From Lepraria neglecta (lineage: Eukaryota; Ascomycota; Lecanoromycetes; Lecanorales; Stereocaulaceae), in contig CM065651.1 in assembly GCA_033220425.1 (NCBI GenBank), forward strand, positions 2,666,001-2,730,000: a DNA stretch of 64,000 bases, read 5' to 3'. Of the stretch, positions 1 to 9,972 are shown piece by piece; the first letter of the stretch is position 1, and every line of letters begins with the position of its first letter. Made by a program: the position numbers and the translations under genes. The notes beneath the pieces were generated by a model, which saw only the letters and a list, made by a program, of their open reading frames with translations, did no database searches and was not told the origin of the DNA.

Positions 1-428
1 GCGAGAAGAAAATTGGCATACGAAAGGCCCACCTTCCCCCAAAATCATATCACTTGCTGACGGAATGCTTCCCGATATTGTGCATTAACCTAAAATTGAT
101 GGACCTGGCAAGCACCGTAGCTTCCAAGGGAAAGCTCATACAAGTCTAGAATGACATCTAGATCTTACATCTGAGTGATACATTGATGTCGAAGCCTTGG
201 ATACGGATATTGTTGCGCAGAACATATAAATGCGGTTTGCACTGCCACACCAGCAGAAGCAATGCCCCCTTGAAAAAGAACGTATAACATTCGTCATTTA
301 AAGGGGCTTGGCAGGCATCCCGCCAGAATCAACAAGAATCACGAATTATGCGTCTTAGGTTGAGCCCCTGCGCTAGTGCCGGCCCCGGCGATGAGGCTGA
401 CATGCAGTCCGAGTAGTATTGCATAGTA
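1..428. other. No gene recognised
   Basis: I see no reading frame or RNA gene I can support here. The stretch ends at the left inverted repeat of the Tc1/mariner-type element that begins at 429. Confidence 0.5.
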
Positions 429-922
429 CGGAGATTGACACCAAAAGTCTTGGATCCGTGGTATACTAATTAAGTCGTTTTTATTAGCTGCGCACTCAAT
501 GCCCTTAGTTTAATGTATCACGAACACAATACACATTTTTTTGGGCAAGCTTTATAGTAACTCTAACAACTCCAACTTCTTTAACTAATAGCAACTATCT
601 ATTTAGATACCAACACCAGTATTCAAGCTCCCATTATAACTGCTACTAGGTCTGTAGCCTTGCTTCCGACCATTATACCGCTGCTGATACTCTGTAGGGA
701 TGTATAGACGTATATTAGACTATTCGCCTTCCTCCCTGCCCTCCCTATACTCGTTCCCACCGCGTAATTCTATAATATTAGTAATATGACGTGGGAGGCG
801 CTCAATCCACGATTGGATACGCTTCTGGCTAAGTTCTTCTTCCTAATAGCGCGTCCAGACCTTAGTTAGAATCGTCCTGGTCCGCGGGCAGCCTTTACGA
901 GTTGTACGCCTCTTCATCTACC

Positions 923-1065
923 TGTTGCAATCCGTTGCTTGATTGCTTTCTATGCGATTCCAGAAGCCTGTTGCTAGCCGTTCTTTGTCTGTTTTGACCA
1001 TATATGGGGCCCTGGGGGCCCCCATTAGCTAGATATCCTTCCCGGCCTATTGCCACATTGCAACA
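923..1065 (+). repeat. 5' LTR, 143 bp
   Basis: Left long terminal repeat, beginning TGTTGCAATCCG and ending CCACATTGCAACA. It contains a GC-rich palindrome-like core (GGGGCCCTGGGGGCCCC) near 1007-1023. The preceding five bases are CTACC (918-922). Confidence 0.9.
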
Positions 1066-1077
1066 GGTTATGAGCCC
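1066..1077 (+). other. Primer-binding site matching the anticodon arm of initiator tRNA-Met
   Basis: Directly after the LTR is GGTTATGAGCCC. Its reverse complement, GGGCTCATAACC, is the anticodon stem-loop of eukaryotic initiator tRNA-Met (CAU anticodon, three G-C pairs). Copia-type elements are known to prime from a half tRNA cut in this arm, whereas most other LTR elements use the tRNA 3' CCA end. A second copy of the motif (GGTTATGAGCCCGGG) lies at 1447-1461. Confidence 0.7.
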
Positions 1078-1338
1078 GGACAGCGCCTATTCCGCTGCAC
1101 CTTTATGGGAAAGGTTCCCTCGCAGCACGATATCTGCGTTGTATACATTCAGCCCTCGGATTTGCTTGCCAATCGACTTACCCATATGGAGTCAGAACTC
1201 AGTGGAGGCATCATGGAGGAACTCGGCTCTCAATCAGTTATTTCTGGGGGTATTTCGGTCCGGATACAGGGGGAGACATATAGATTCTCAGGCCTATGAC
1301 GACCACTCAAGCCCTACATGGTTTTGTAGGCACGGCTC

Positions 1339-1446
1339 GTTAGCATAAATCACCTCTCAGCCCTACTCAGCCCTACTACCTGGTGCGCATAAATAGCACG
1401 TATCTCCCATAGAGAATCAATAAAAGTCGTCCTCAATATGCTAAAG
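1339..1446 (+). repeat. Internal direct repeat, copy 1 (copy 2 at 2639-2746)
   Basis: About 108 bp beginning CGTTAGCATAAATCACC and ending ATGCTAAAG occur again at 2639-2746 with only a few changes. Copy 1 is followed by the second primer-binding-like motif; copy 2 is followed by tandem units. The duplication lies wholly inside the LTR element. Confidence 0.85.
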
Positions 1447-2748
1447 GGTTATGAGCCCGGGTTCAGCGTATTACTACGCTGCAAGATAACTTCCTTCGTA
1501 CAGAATCCGATTCGTACGTCGTACTCAGGCCCAGATACTAGGGTCTAGCTGTGTGGTTGGACTAAGAAAATTTCAATTCAATCCATAGCATCGATGCTTT
1601 CGTCGTTACTCTTCTTCCTATAATGAATATTATTAACCACGCCGCCTTTACAGCACCGGAAGCTAGAAACGAGTCAAATCACCAACGGAAAACGAGGCAG
1701 AGATCTGACCAGAGACGGATGGGAATCACCCACAGAAACGAGGTAACAATCTGACCAGAAACAATTGGGATATTGGCATAGGAAACAAGGCAGGCAAGAC
1801 TGGGGCGAAGTTGTTGGGGCCTAGAGGGCTAGGATTAAGGGGAGGGCAGACGGAAGCATATCGGTGGTGCCTTATATAAAGAAGGGGAGCGCCGAAGGGA
1901 GCATTGAAGGGAGCACCAAAGAATTCAATCAGGGGTCCCAAGTCGGCAGCCAGAAGAGCCTTTCTACAGGCCAGTCATTATAGGCCCCAGAATGGGCCCA
2001 GCCAGGGGGTCAACGGTCAACGCGTCCTACCTCCAACGGCATCAACACCGCTTTGACAGCGATCTCTTATCGGTACTTGACACGCGGTTTACAAATTTCC
2101 TCCCTACGATATACCATCGACCGCCGACCAGATTAGGTCAGGTCGGGATACGGGGCTATGTACCATTGACCTTCGCCGAGTGACCAGAAACGAGTTGGTT
2201 AGCGTACCGGCAGAAACGAGGCACGACGTAAAAAGGCTTTGGGGAGCTAGGATTCAAGGGGAGGACAGTAACAGAAGCGCACCGGTGGTGCCCTATATAG
2301 GGTATTTACACCAAGATAGGCCGGAGAACAGCGGAAGTATACCGGAGTTGATACTGCAAGGCCGGCGAACAGGGGAGGCAGCCTACGCCTTCGAGTCCTA
2401 GTACGCAAAACGGCCGAATGCAGTAAGAAGCCCTGCACCGGCAGGCACAATCTACGTCCAGGGTACTCTTCCCGATTTCGCCTTACACTACGCCAGAATA
2501 AGCGGACTAAGCGGAGGTTTACGGGTTTAAGGAGGCTTCAAAGCAGGATATACAGACAGAAGATTCAAGGGGAGCTTTAACAGCAGCTTTATTGGCGACA
2601 GGATAGGGCTTTTGCAGGCCTAATCGTTGAAGGGGAGCGTTAGCATAAATCACCTCTCAGCCCTACTCAGCCCTACTACCTGGTGCGCATAAATAGCACG
2701 CATCTCCTATAGAGAATCAATAAAAGTCGTCCTCAATATGCTAAAGCG

Positions 2749-2968
2749 GCTCCTCAATCAGTTATTTCTGGGAGCATTTCGGTCCGGATACAGGGGAGAT
2801 ATATGGATTCTCAGGCCTACGACGACCACTCAAGCCCTACACGGTTTTGTAGGCACAGCTCCTCAATCAGTTGCTACTGAGAGTATTTCGGTCCGGATAC
2901 AAGGGAGACACATGGATTCTCAGGCCTACGACGACCACTCAAGCCCTACATCGCTGTAGGTACGGTCC
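2749..2968 (+). repeat. Tandem repeat of about 110 bp inside the LTR element
   Basis: Two adjacent units start with GGCTCCTCAATCAGTT or a close variant and share TTTCGGTCCGGATACA and CGACGACCACTCAAGCCC. A degraded third start follows at about 2970-3010, and a further unit sits apart at about 1225-1338. The array overlaps short open frames that I do not consider genes. Confidence 0.8.
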
Positions 2969-3100
2969 CGGGTCAGTTGCTACTAGGGACATTCGACTCC
3001 AATCAGTCAATACGGAGACTATCAACGACCTCTCGGACGCCGACAAATGTTTTGGGTCCAGGATTGAGGGGAGCGCTAGCAGGGATACGTTTCTAGCATC

Positions 3101-3108
3101 GAGGGGAG
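3101..3108 (+). other. Polypurine tract next to the 3' LTR
   Basis: GAGGGGAG lies directly against the TG of the right LTR, the expected position of the plus-strand primer. Similar purine blocks (AAGGGGAG, GAGGGGAG) recur inside the element at about 1849, 2250, 2570, 2628 and 3066, so the tract appears amplified. Confidence 0.7.
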
Positions 3109-3251
3109 TGTTGCAATCCGTTGCTTGATTGCTTTCTATGCGATTCCAGAAGCCTGTTGCTAGCCGTTCTTTGTCTGTTTTGACCATATATGGGGCCCTG
3201 GGGGCCCCCATTAGCTAGATATCCTTCCCGGCCTATTGCCACATTGCAACA
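3109..3251 (+). repeat. 3' LTR, 143 bp
   Basis: Right long terminal repeat, the same length as and apparently near-identical to the left one. It is followed by the matching target duplication CTACC (3252-3256), after which the interrupted transposase sequence resumes. Confidence 0.9.
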
Positions 3252-5131
3252 CTACCACTAACACGGTTCTATAGTATTCAGATCCGGGGAATTACCGTAC
3301 CACATAAGGCGGAGGACGTTAGCATCCAGGAATATCTAATTTTAGTATTTAGACGTATTCGAAGGAGCCTTATCTTCTTGGATAAGAGCCTTAGAGCTAT
3401 ATACTTTAGTAAATGGGATAAGCTTCTTCAGGAGAATAACCGTTTAATAGCGGTACCAATTAATACCTCCCTTCTTTGCGTTTCGGACGATTTTGCCGTG
3501 CTTTTAGTCCTATTTCTAAGTAGGCTTGGTACTACCTATATTCTTTAGTCCTATTCTTCTTATTGCTGTCTTAAGTTCCTATTTAGCTTTGAGCTTTGGC
3601 TCCAAAATCTTATTTATAGCGTCTATATACGCCTTAGATTCTTTCTTTTCGGCTAGGGTCTCGTCCTTCTAGATATGGAACGGCCCTTTTCTATCGTATA
3701 TAAAACAGCCCTAGAATATGAACTCTATAAAGCCTCCCCACCGCCGCCGCGTATACGTTACGTTATATCTTCCCCGCGAATTTTTCTATATTCTAACTTT
3801 GCTACGGTGTTGTCCTAAGTAAACGGACGTATTAGTCTAGATTACTTTTTTCTAATCTTTATTATCTAGTACTAGAAGTGTAAAGCGAATTGATAGCGGG
3901 CTTCCATTATAGCAGGTGTAAGGTCCGGTTTCTTTGTAGTTTTAACGTTTCTGAAGCCGTGTCTGCGTAGGGTTCGAAGTACTGAGGAAGAAGAGACTCT
4001 ATTTTTAAGTCCTAGTACTGCGGATAGCTTCTCTGCTATTACGATCTTTCTTTACTGAATTTATTAGTAAGGATACCTTAAGACGAGGAAAAGAATATAC
4101 CAGCTGCTAGGATTTAAGCCTCTTTTGCTGGCGTTAAAATACGCGGTCTACCAGAACGCCCTGTATCCGCTATATATTCTTCTTTTAAAATCGATAAGGC
4201 TATAGGGTCGAATCTATATTCTCTAGCCTTCTTCCGCAGCCTTTTGACTGACGTTGTATTATATAGTCCAGCCTGTGCAGCTGCTATCTTCTCCTCTATA
4301 CCGTATTCGGCTAGAGCGAGTGCTTGGAGTCGCTACGCTATCGAATGATTGACTGAACAGCCATCTTTGGCGAGCGTATCAAGGCTTAGGGTCTCTTCTC
4401 AGGCAGGGAGAGCTGCTATAGAAGGCGAATAACGTACGCGGTGTGGGCTTTTAACGATTAATGGCGCAATCGACTTATTTAGCTGCGCGACTCGACCGTA
4501 CCTGCGAGGATTTCTTCTTGGTGGAGTAATTGGCTGAGATTTAGGCCCAGCTGCTGCACCGCGGCGGCGAGGAGCCATTGGTACAGTGGCATCTATGGTC
4601 TACGGAATTCCCTATCTATATACCTGATATGTATCCCCTTGAGCCTATTGGCCCCATTCCTGACCCAATTGGCGCGGTAATATCGATATTCAGCAGCAGA
4701 TGCGGCGAAATTTTCGGTAGGGCTGAGGTCTGAGGCCTGCTTGGCGCTGTGGCACTCAGTACTAGCGCAATTCAAGACTTTTGGTGTCAATCTCCGATCC
4801 GCACGGTTCCCTGAAGTGGGTAACCAATGAATATACGCCGTTTCAAGGAGAAGGTCGATTGAGCCGAAAACCCGTAAATCGAGGCCAAAATGGATTCTAT
4901 CCGATTACGAGGAGCAGAAGGACTGAAACGAATCCTGGGACGGCAAGGAGTGGCGACGCTGCGGTTTTCAGAAACAGCAAGACGGGTTGATTGCGGAGAT
5001 GGCCCGACCAGGCTTTGCCCAATCTTGCGACAAGACCATAGGGCAGAACCGGCAAGCAGGTCTATCGTGACAACGCAAGACTAAGTGATAGTCAGCCGTT
5101 CGTCGGCGGCTGTTTGGCTGAGGTATGTATT

Positions 5132-5294
5132 TGTTGCAATCTGGTTGCCTGATTGCTCTTTATGCGATTCCATTGTCCTTCTCCGCTAGTCACAGGCAGA
5201 AGTGTTAGCAAACAGACAGAGATGTCTATTAGTACTCCATAGATTCCTATCCATTAGCTAGTCAGTCAATTGAGTGTTTTCTGCCATTGCAACA
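5132..5294 (+). repeat. Solo LTR related to the LTR element
   Basis: The sequence starts TGTTGCAATCTGGTTGCC and ends CCATTGCAACA, like the LTRs at 923 and 3109. It is 163 bp and diverged in the middle. It has its own perfect 5-bp target duplication GTATT (5127-5131 and 5295-5299). No interior is present, so this is probably the product of LTR-LTR recombination of an older insertion. Confidence 0.85.
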
Positions 5295-6996
5295 GTATTC
5301 CCAATGCTCAGTTGCAGTTGGCGTGCGAAAAGAAGTCTTAATTAAGAAGCCCGATGAGTATGCCGAGAAAGAAAAAGTCTGGAGTATCAAACACGACTTG
5401 AAGACCCTGGGGCCTAGGATTTTTGTACAGCTGGGTAACAGTTGTTGCCGCTGGTAAGAATGTACCTTATGCAGAGTGCGAATATTTGCGGTACCAAGCT
5501 ATTCTTGGTGTCAGCAAATGAGATCGGAGCATTTCTTGCCCACACAGAAAAGCGCTCAGTCGTCAGCCTATGAAGTTAGAAGCTGCCTCTCTAATCAGCC
5601 TCTCGAGGGTCTTGCTAAGGCTGAAGGAATGTGGCAATGAGGATAACATAGCCTTCTGGCATCATAGGCTGGTCGAGCTCTCATGCGCTTGAGGTATAGA
5701 CCCTTGCCAGCAAGATGAACCATACTTTCGGCATGGAATGTTCGACTTACGCTCGTTACGCTGCCAGCTTCTAGCGGCGGGCAAGCCTGGCATATCGCAA
5801 TTGCATCATGCCTAACCAAAAGCTACTCTACCGATCCTCTATCTTTAAAGGCAGTTTCTCAGCATTTCTTCGTTAATTTTCGTGCCAAGGATGCCAAAAT
5901 CACTGCTCTGGGAGCTCGACTGCATAGCTCCAGGTTAACACAGATCTGTGGGCGTGTACCACACCGATATGTAGCATTTGCCCCCGCCTGAGTACCCTTC
6001 AGATACACGCGCAGCACTTCCAAGAATTCGAGGTCGAAAATCCGATATGAAGCGAGGTAATAAAGGGGAGTGTTGCCGTGAAGGTCTTCTGCTGGACTTT
6101 TTGATTGGTTTGGAGACCTGGGAACGTATGGCTGGGGATGTAGTGGGAAGTCATCCCATTGCGCTCATAAACGTTCTTGACATTGAGAAATTTCGGTATA
6201 GATTCAGAGTAAACGAGGGTTTAGATTTGTAACCGCTCTGATAGCAGCAACTGTCCAGTACAGCTAGCTAGGCGCCCAGTCGAGATTCTTTAGCCTTCAA
6301 TAATTGTCTAGGCAGCCTAGATATGGCTGCCTTGTTCTCCTTGCGTGCGAGTCTGAGCCTGTAGGGTGGTTCGTTAGCTTTAGGATCCCCAAGCGAGCAT
6401 CATCTCATAGGACTTTTTTATGAATGACCAATAAGAAGTGGCGTGGATGAAACAATCCGGTTAATAGGAGTTTGAGAAGTTAAGCCTAAAGCCCAAAATG
6501 GCAAGGTCGCTACAGTGGGACTGTGGGTTAGTGTGTCTCATGATCAGATGCGGTTTCAGCCATGCGCCATGACCATGGGCCATAGCGAGAGATCCGTGCT
6601 TCCTGAGAGCACTATTTGTATGAGCATCCCACCAGCAGTTGGCTCTTCAGTCGAGTTCATCTCTTTCAGAGCCATAGCAGTTCTTTCCCGCCCACCCGCA
6701 CCTTATACATAGCCTATATATAGCCTATCTACACTCCAGGTCTATGCCGCCTAGGCATGGGAGTTTTCTAGCGCTGGGGCACCTGTTGTAGCCTTTCTAG
6801 GCCTGCTAGCCCTGGCGTTAGACCGCCCAAGCATCTATTTACATATCCACTTGTGCCGGTGTGTATAGCTTCAGGAGTGAGAACACTAACGTAATTTTAT
6901 CCATCCGATCTTAGCTCGATCTTGAAATTCTATTGAGCGAGCTCCCCACAGCCTCACCTGTAACTTAGGTCGGGCTATTTATCCCTGATAAGTGTC
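5295..6996. other. 1.7-kb stretch without a recognisable gene
   Basis: Only short frames occur (for example 5978-6232 on plus, 84 codons) and none shows a family motif. Part of the sequence around 6690-6850 is rich in CTAG- and CCTAGGC-like words and may be old transposon debris, but I cannot classify it. Confidence 0.4.
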
Positions 6997-7671
6997 ATGG
7001 CACCTACCAGGACAGCTAAGACCTCTGCCAAAGGTGCAAAAGGCTCAACGAAGTCAAATGTGCTTGGGGCGAAGGCAAAAGGCCGAATATCGAAGAAAGC
7101 CAAAGCTCCCCCACCTAAGCTGCAGAAAACCAAATCGGCAACGGCGCCTACCAAGAAGAAGAAGAAGAGAGTCTACACTGAGAAAGAGCTAGGAATACCG
7201 AAGTTGAATATGATCACTCCTATGGGGGTCGACCTGCCGAAGGGAAAGAAGAAAGGCAAGATTTTGTAGATGATCAAGTAGGGCAACAAAAGGTCCAGAT
7301 AGTCGGAACTGTCCATGCTGATAGTATGCAATTACAGGAAAGTATGATAACCATCCTTGCTATTGTCAACGCAAGTAAAGAGGGACAGATCGAGAGCAAG
7401 ATGATGAAGAGTCGGCAGATGGAGGAGATAAGAAAGCGCGGCGCAAGGAAGCCGAGGCAAGACAAGAGCAGAGGAAGTCGAAGCTGGTATAAAAATACTG
7501 TCTCAATGATACAGACTACAATTAATTATGGCGTAGGAAGTAACCAAGGATTCTATGCGTAAGACGAGGAAGAGAAAGCCAGATGTTGGCGTGAACACGG
7601 AGTCCACAGAGACCGGATTCAAGACCTCGAAGGGTGCTAAAGCTGGCCGGAAACGAGTATCGTTTGCATGA
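6997..7671 (+). pseudogene. LOC1: LOC1-like ribosome-biogenesis protein, frameshifted copy
   Basis: Exon 1 starts [16 protein letters not shown] and is very lysine-rich, with the block [20 protein letters not shown], as in fungal Loc1 (60S subunit assembly and mRNA localisation, nucleolus). Two normal introns remain: 7278-7337 and 7487-7536. After intron 1 the protein continues [18 protein letters not shown] and [12 protein letters not shown]; after intron 2 it reads [16 protein letters not shown] and ends SKGAKAGRKRVSFA at the stop 7669-7671. Two one-base losses break the frame: one in the T run at about 7262-7265 (KI then a premature TAG instead of KIFVDDQ), one at about 7429-7433 (EEIR then [10 protein letters not shown] only in the next frame). 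Retained introns mean it is not retroposed. I infer a decaying duplicate; sequencing error at two sites is the alternative. Confidence 0.75.
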
Positions 7672-7746
7672 AACCGTCTATGAGAGTGTATTCGCAAGTT
7701 CTAATATTAAATTCTACCATCTACGAGATGGTCTGAGAAGTTAAAC

Positions 7747-9307
7747 CTATCCTTCGCTGGGGAGCTGGAGCCTCCGACGCATTGGTTTGAAGAGCGGAAG
7801 AGACTTGTTGTCATTGGCGGAAATGGAGCCCGACAGCTTGTCGAGATCGACATCTTGGGCCATCTTCATGAGGAATCTTTGGCCCCAATAACGGAGACAG
7901 AGGATCTGACTGACCGGCTTAGCGAACCACCTTTCGCCACCACTTTCGAACCAACTCAGATGCCCGCCCAGCGAGGTGGTACAAGGCGCAGTGGATGGAT
8001 TTTGCCGAAATTCTATGGAGGGGATTGCTTCTTTTCCTGCAATCTGTGGCATCTTAGCATGCGACTACCTGCCTTATTCCGGGCGAATGACATACCGGGT
8101 CATCTTCTGCGTTTATGGCAAAAAGTGGTATTCTGACGGCTAGGACCGAGTCACAGGAAGATGCATCTCGATAGTATGCTCCTTCGGTGGGATAGCCCCA
8201 TGTTGGGCCTTGAAGTTCCCTAGGAGCTTCTGAGCCTTGAACCAACGCAAGGGAGGAAGGCTCACTGACCTATCGAATTCAAATAGATACTTGATCTCCC
8301 GAACCTTCTCAACATCCACCCTCGAATTCTTAGATATCTCAACAATATGTTCTTCAAACAAATTCCTCATGCTTGTACCCATCGTCTTCGAATAGACCTC
8401 CAAACCAAGCCAAATTGATTGAAGTACAATGGAGCTAACATCAAGATTCCATGGATTCGAGCAGACTACAGCAGCCTTGAGTTCGCACTGGTCACCTTCT
8501 TCAGCAAGATACTACGCAGAGCAAACACATCATCAGACCAAAGATCGTGAATCGAATGCTATCTATCATACGTACATTGACAAGAATATTCGCACGCAGA
8601 GAAAACCCAATACCAAATAGCGGCCTATTCGGGAACTTCGCCCTCAACCATTTCACAGTCTGTCTAATATCCCACGTCGCTCTAGCATTATATAGCACAC
8701 CCGTAGTAATCTTGCTCTTCGCACAACCCCGACTATTCACCACACAGGCTTCCCACTTCCCTGAATCGACCAATGGCCGTAGCACATGCCGTAGGTATAT
8801 CTCATGGGAGCCTCCGCTTAACCCATACAGCGTCACGAGCATAGGCTTGTTGTCCAGCGAGCCTATCTCTTCGAACTCTACATCGGTATAATACGTAGTT
8901 CTTGGGGGTAAACTTTCATCAGTTCCTTCATAGGGTTTCACCACAAAATCCACAGCAAATGTTCCCGCAAAGGCCGGATCTTCTTGGGAAAATATGTGTC
9001 TTTTGTAGTGTATGGGTATATCGTAGCTTTTGACTACTGTCCAGAATGTTTGGAGGTGGCCATTGAAGAGAAAGGGGTTCAAGCGGCATGGTGGGGTTAT
9101 TTGTTTGCAAAAGTCGAGGAGATCGATGGGTTGTACGGAGTCTTTCGTTGGGAGCTCAATTGGCAAGGGATGAGTGTAGAAGGTTGTTCTGGCATCTGGG
9201 AAGGCAGTAGGAGGTTGGAGGTTAATAACCAAATGTGACGACGCAGATTTGATAACACACCCACTCGATTGGTGTGAATGCTCATATGTTAAACAGGTGG
9301 CGACCAC
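7747..9307 (-). CDS. EMB8/YheT-type alpha/beta hydrolase, probably defective
   Basis: The family (yeast Eht1, Eeb1, Mgl2) makes or cleaves medium-chain fatty-acid esters. Exon 1 shows LNPFLFNGHLQTFWTVVK, LYGLSGGSHEIYLRHVL and VVNSRGCAKSKITTGVLYNA. Introns at 8575-8512, 8269-8220 and 8095-8044 join exons with YLAEEGDQCELKAAVVCSNP, GPTWGYPTEGAYYRDAS, INAEDDP (acid region) and TTSLGGHLSWFESGG (catalytic His region). About 12 extra residues after RWFAKP may be an unspliced short intron. Two oddities: the nucleophile elbow reads GFSLRAN where the family has GFSLGAN, losing the last Gly of GXSXG, and the first-exon frame opens without an ATG before the conserved part (first codon of the open frame is GTG). 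Either a start exon lies upstream or the gene is decaying. The 5' limit is uncertain. Confidence 0.75.
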
Positions 9308-9972
9308 AAGATCAACGATTTATCCCATATGATAGTCCCCTCAGAAGGTAGAACACTATGTACATTGGTTAATCTTGGTAGAATTGGATGCTGGCATTAG
9401 GACGCTTCGAGGGATATACGCCAATGGTCTTCACAATTCTGTGCTTTTGATGTTATAATGTGGTCGTGCTTTCAATAGTACTGAGCCAGACTCTATCCCA
9501 ATCTGGATTCTGTAGGAGTCCCAAATGTCGAGCCGCTGGCTGTATAAATTTATTTATGTATAGCTACAATGAGGATGTTCGAGCACGACCTTGCGAAAAG
9601 GCAGATCTATGAGCTTAGAACGATAAGTTCAATTGATGATGGTAGCCAAAACTGTGGCAGATTTAGGGGACTGTTTGTCTTTCCCGGCTGTCGTACTTCC
9701 GATTGTTTGTACTGCCCACTCTCTGTGCTTCCGACTGTATATGCTTCCGACTGTTTATACTTCCTACAGGGTGATTCGCTGAGAGGACTCCATTTTCGAT
9801 TCCTATCTCAAAATCAGATTATGTCCCTATCATGACGCGCAAACGATAGGATCGAGACACATAATTGTTGACCAAAGCTAACTGTAAAACCTCAATCATC
9901 ACCACCTTTTCCTGTCATCAGGAGATCCCCAATTACACAATCATCTAGTCTAACGAAAACATATCGCCCTTC
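9308..9972. other. Intergenic; short imperfect repeats only
   Basis: No supported gene. Around 9690-9765 the word CTTCCGACTGT or a close variant recurs four times at irregular spacing, inside a chance ORF of 88 codons. Confidence 0.4.

Larger units (their letters stand above)
923..3251 (+). mobile_element. Non-autonomous LTR retroelement (TRIM/LARD-like), Copia-type priming
   Basis: Two direct 143-bp repeats (923-1065 and 3109-3251) look near-identical, start with TG and end with CA, and carry the short inverted ends TGTTGCAAT and ATTGCAACA. The whole unit is flanked by CTACC on both sides (918-922 and 3252-3256), a 5-bp target duplication as made by LTR integrases. A primer-binding sequence abuts the left LTR and a polypurine tract (GAGGGGAG) abuts the right LTR. 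The 2.04-kb interior has only ORFs under about 115 codons, with no gag, protease, integrase or reverse transcriptase motif, so movement would need a partner element. Near-identical LTRs and an intact target duplication suggest a fairly recent insertion. Confidence 0.9.
720..4578 (-). pseudogene. Tc1/mariner-type transposase, multiply broken and split by a retroelement
   Basis: From an ATG at 4576-4578 the minus strand encodes MAPRRRGAAAGPKSQ, then a helix-turn-helix-like part with GRSGRPRILTPAKEA, a piece matching WGCFIYDRKGPFH near 3690-3720, and the classic catalytic end NSPDLNTIEPC at about 3257-3290. The next codon is TAG where W is usual (TGG to TAG). The frame then meets the LTR element. 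The missing C-terminus resumes left of it (917 down to 720) with MKRRTTRKGCPRTR, IQSWIERLPRHITNII and ELRGGNEYREG, ending at TAG 720-722. This continuity across the insertion shows one gene split by the LTR element. Many TAG and TGA codons replace Q, R or W, as RIP would produce. Confidence 0.85.
429..4796 (-). mobile_element. Tc1/mariner-type DNA transposon relic, interrupted by an LTR element
   Basis: The ends are inverted repeats. CGGAGATTGACACCAAAAGT starts at 429, and its reverse complement ends at 4796, with about 25 bp matching almost perfectly. The transposase reads on the minus strand. Without the 2.3-kb LTR element inserted at 918-3256 the transposon would be about 2.0 kb, normal for fungal Tc1/mariner elements. 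The left flank is TA, the usual target, but the right flank reads AT, so the TA duplication is not intact. The body is AT-rich with many stops and cannot encode active transposase. Ends and orientation are read directly from the sequence; the superfamily follows from the transposase motifs described for the coding relic. Confidence 0.88.

Noticed and set aside
1004-3211. Short frames in the LTR element interior as possible gag
   Set aside because: They are built from the direct repeats, change frame between units and lack zinc-knuckle or protease motifs.
9690-9765. CTTCCGACTGT words as a tandem repeat
   Set aside because: Irregular spacing and too short to call a real array.
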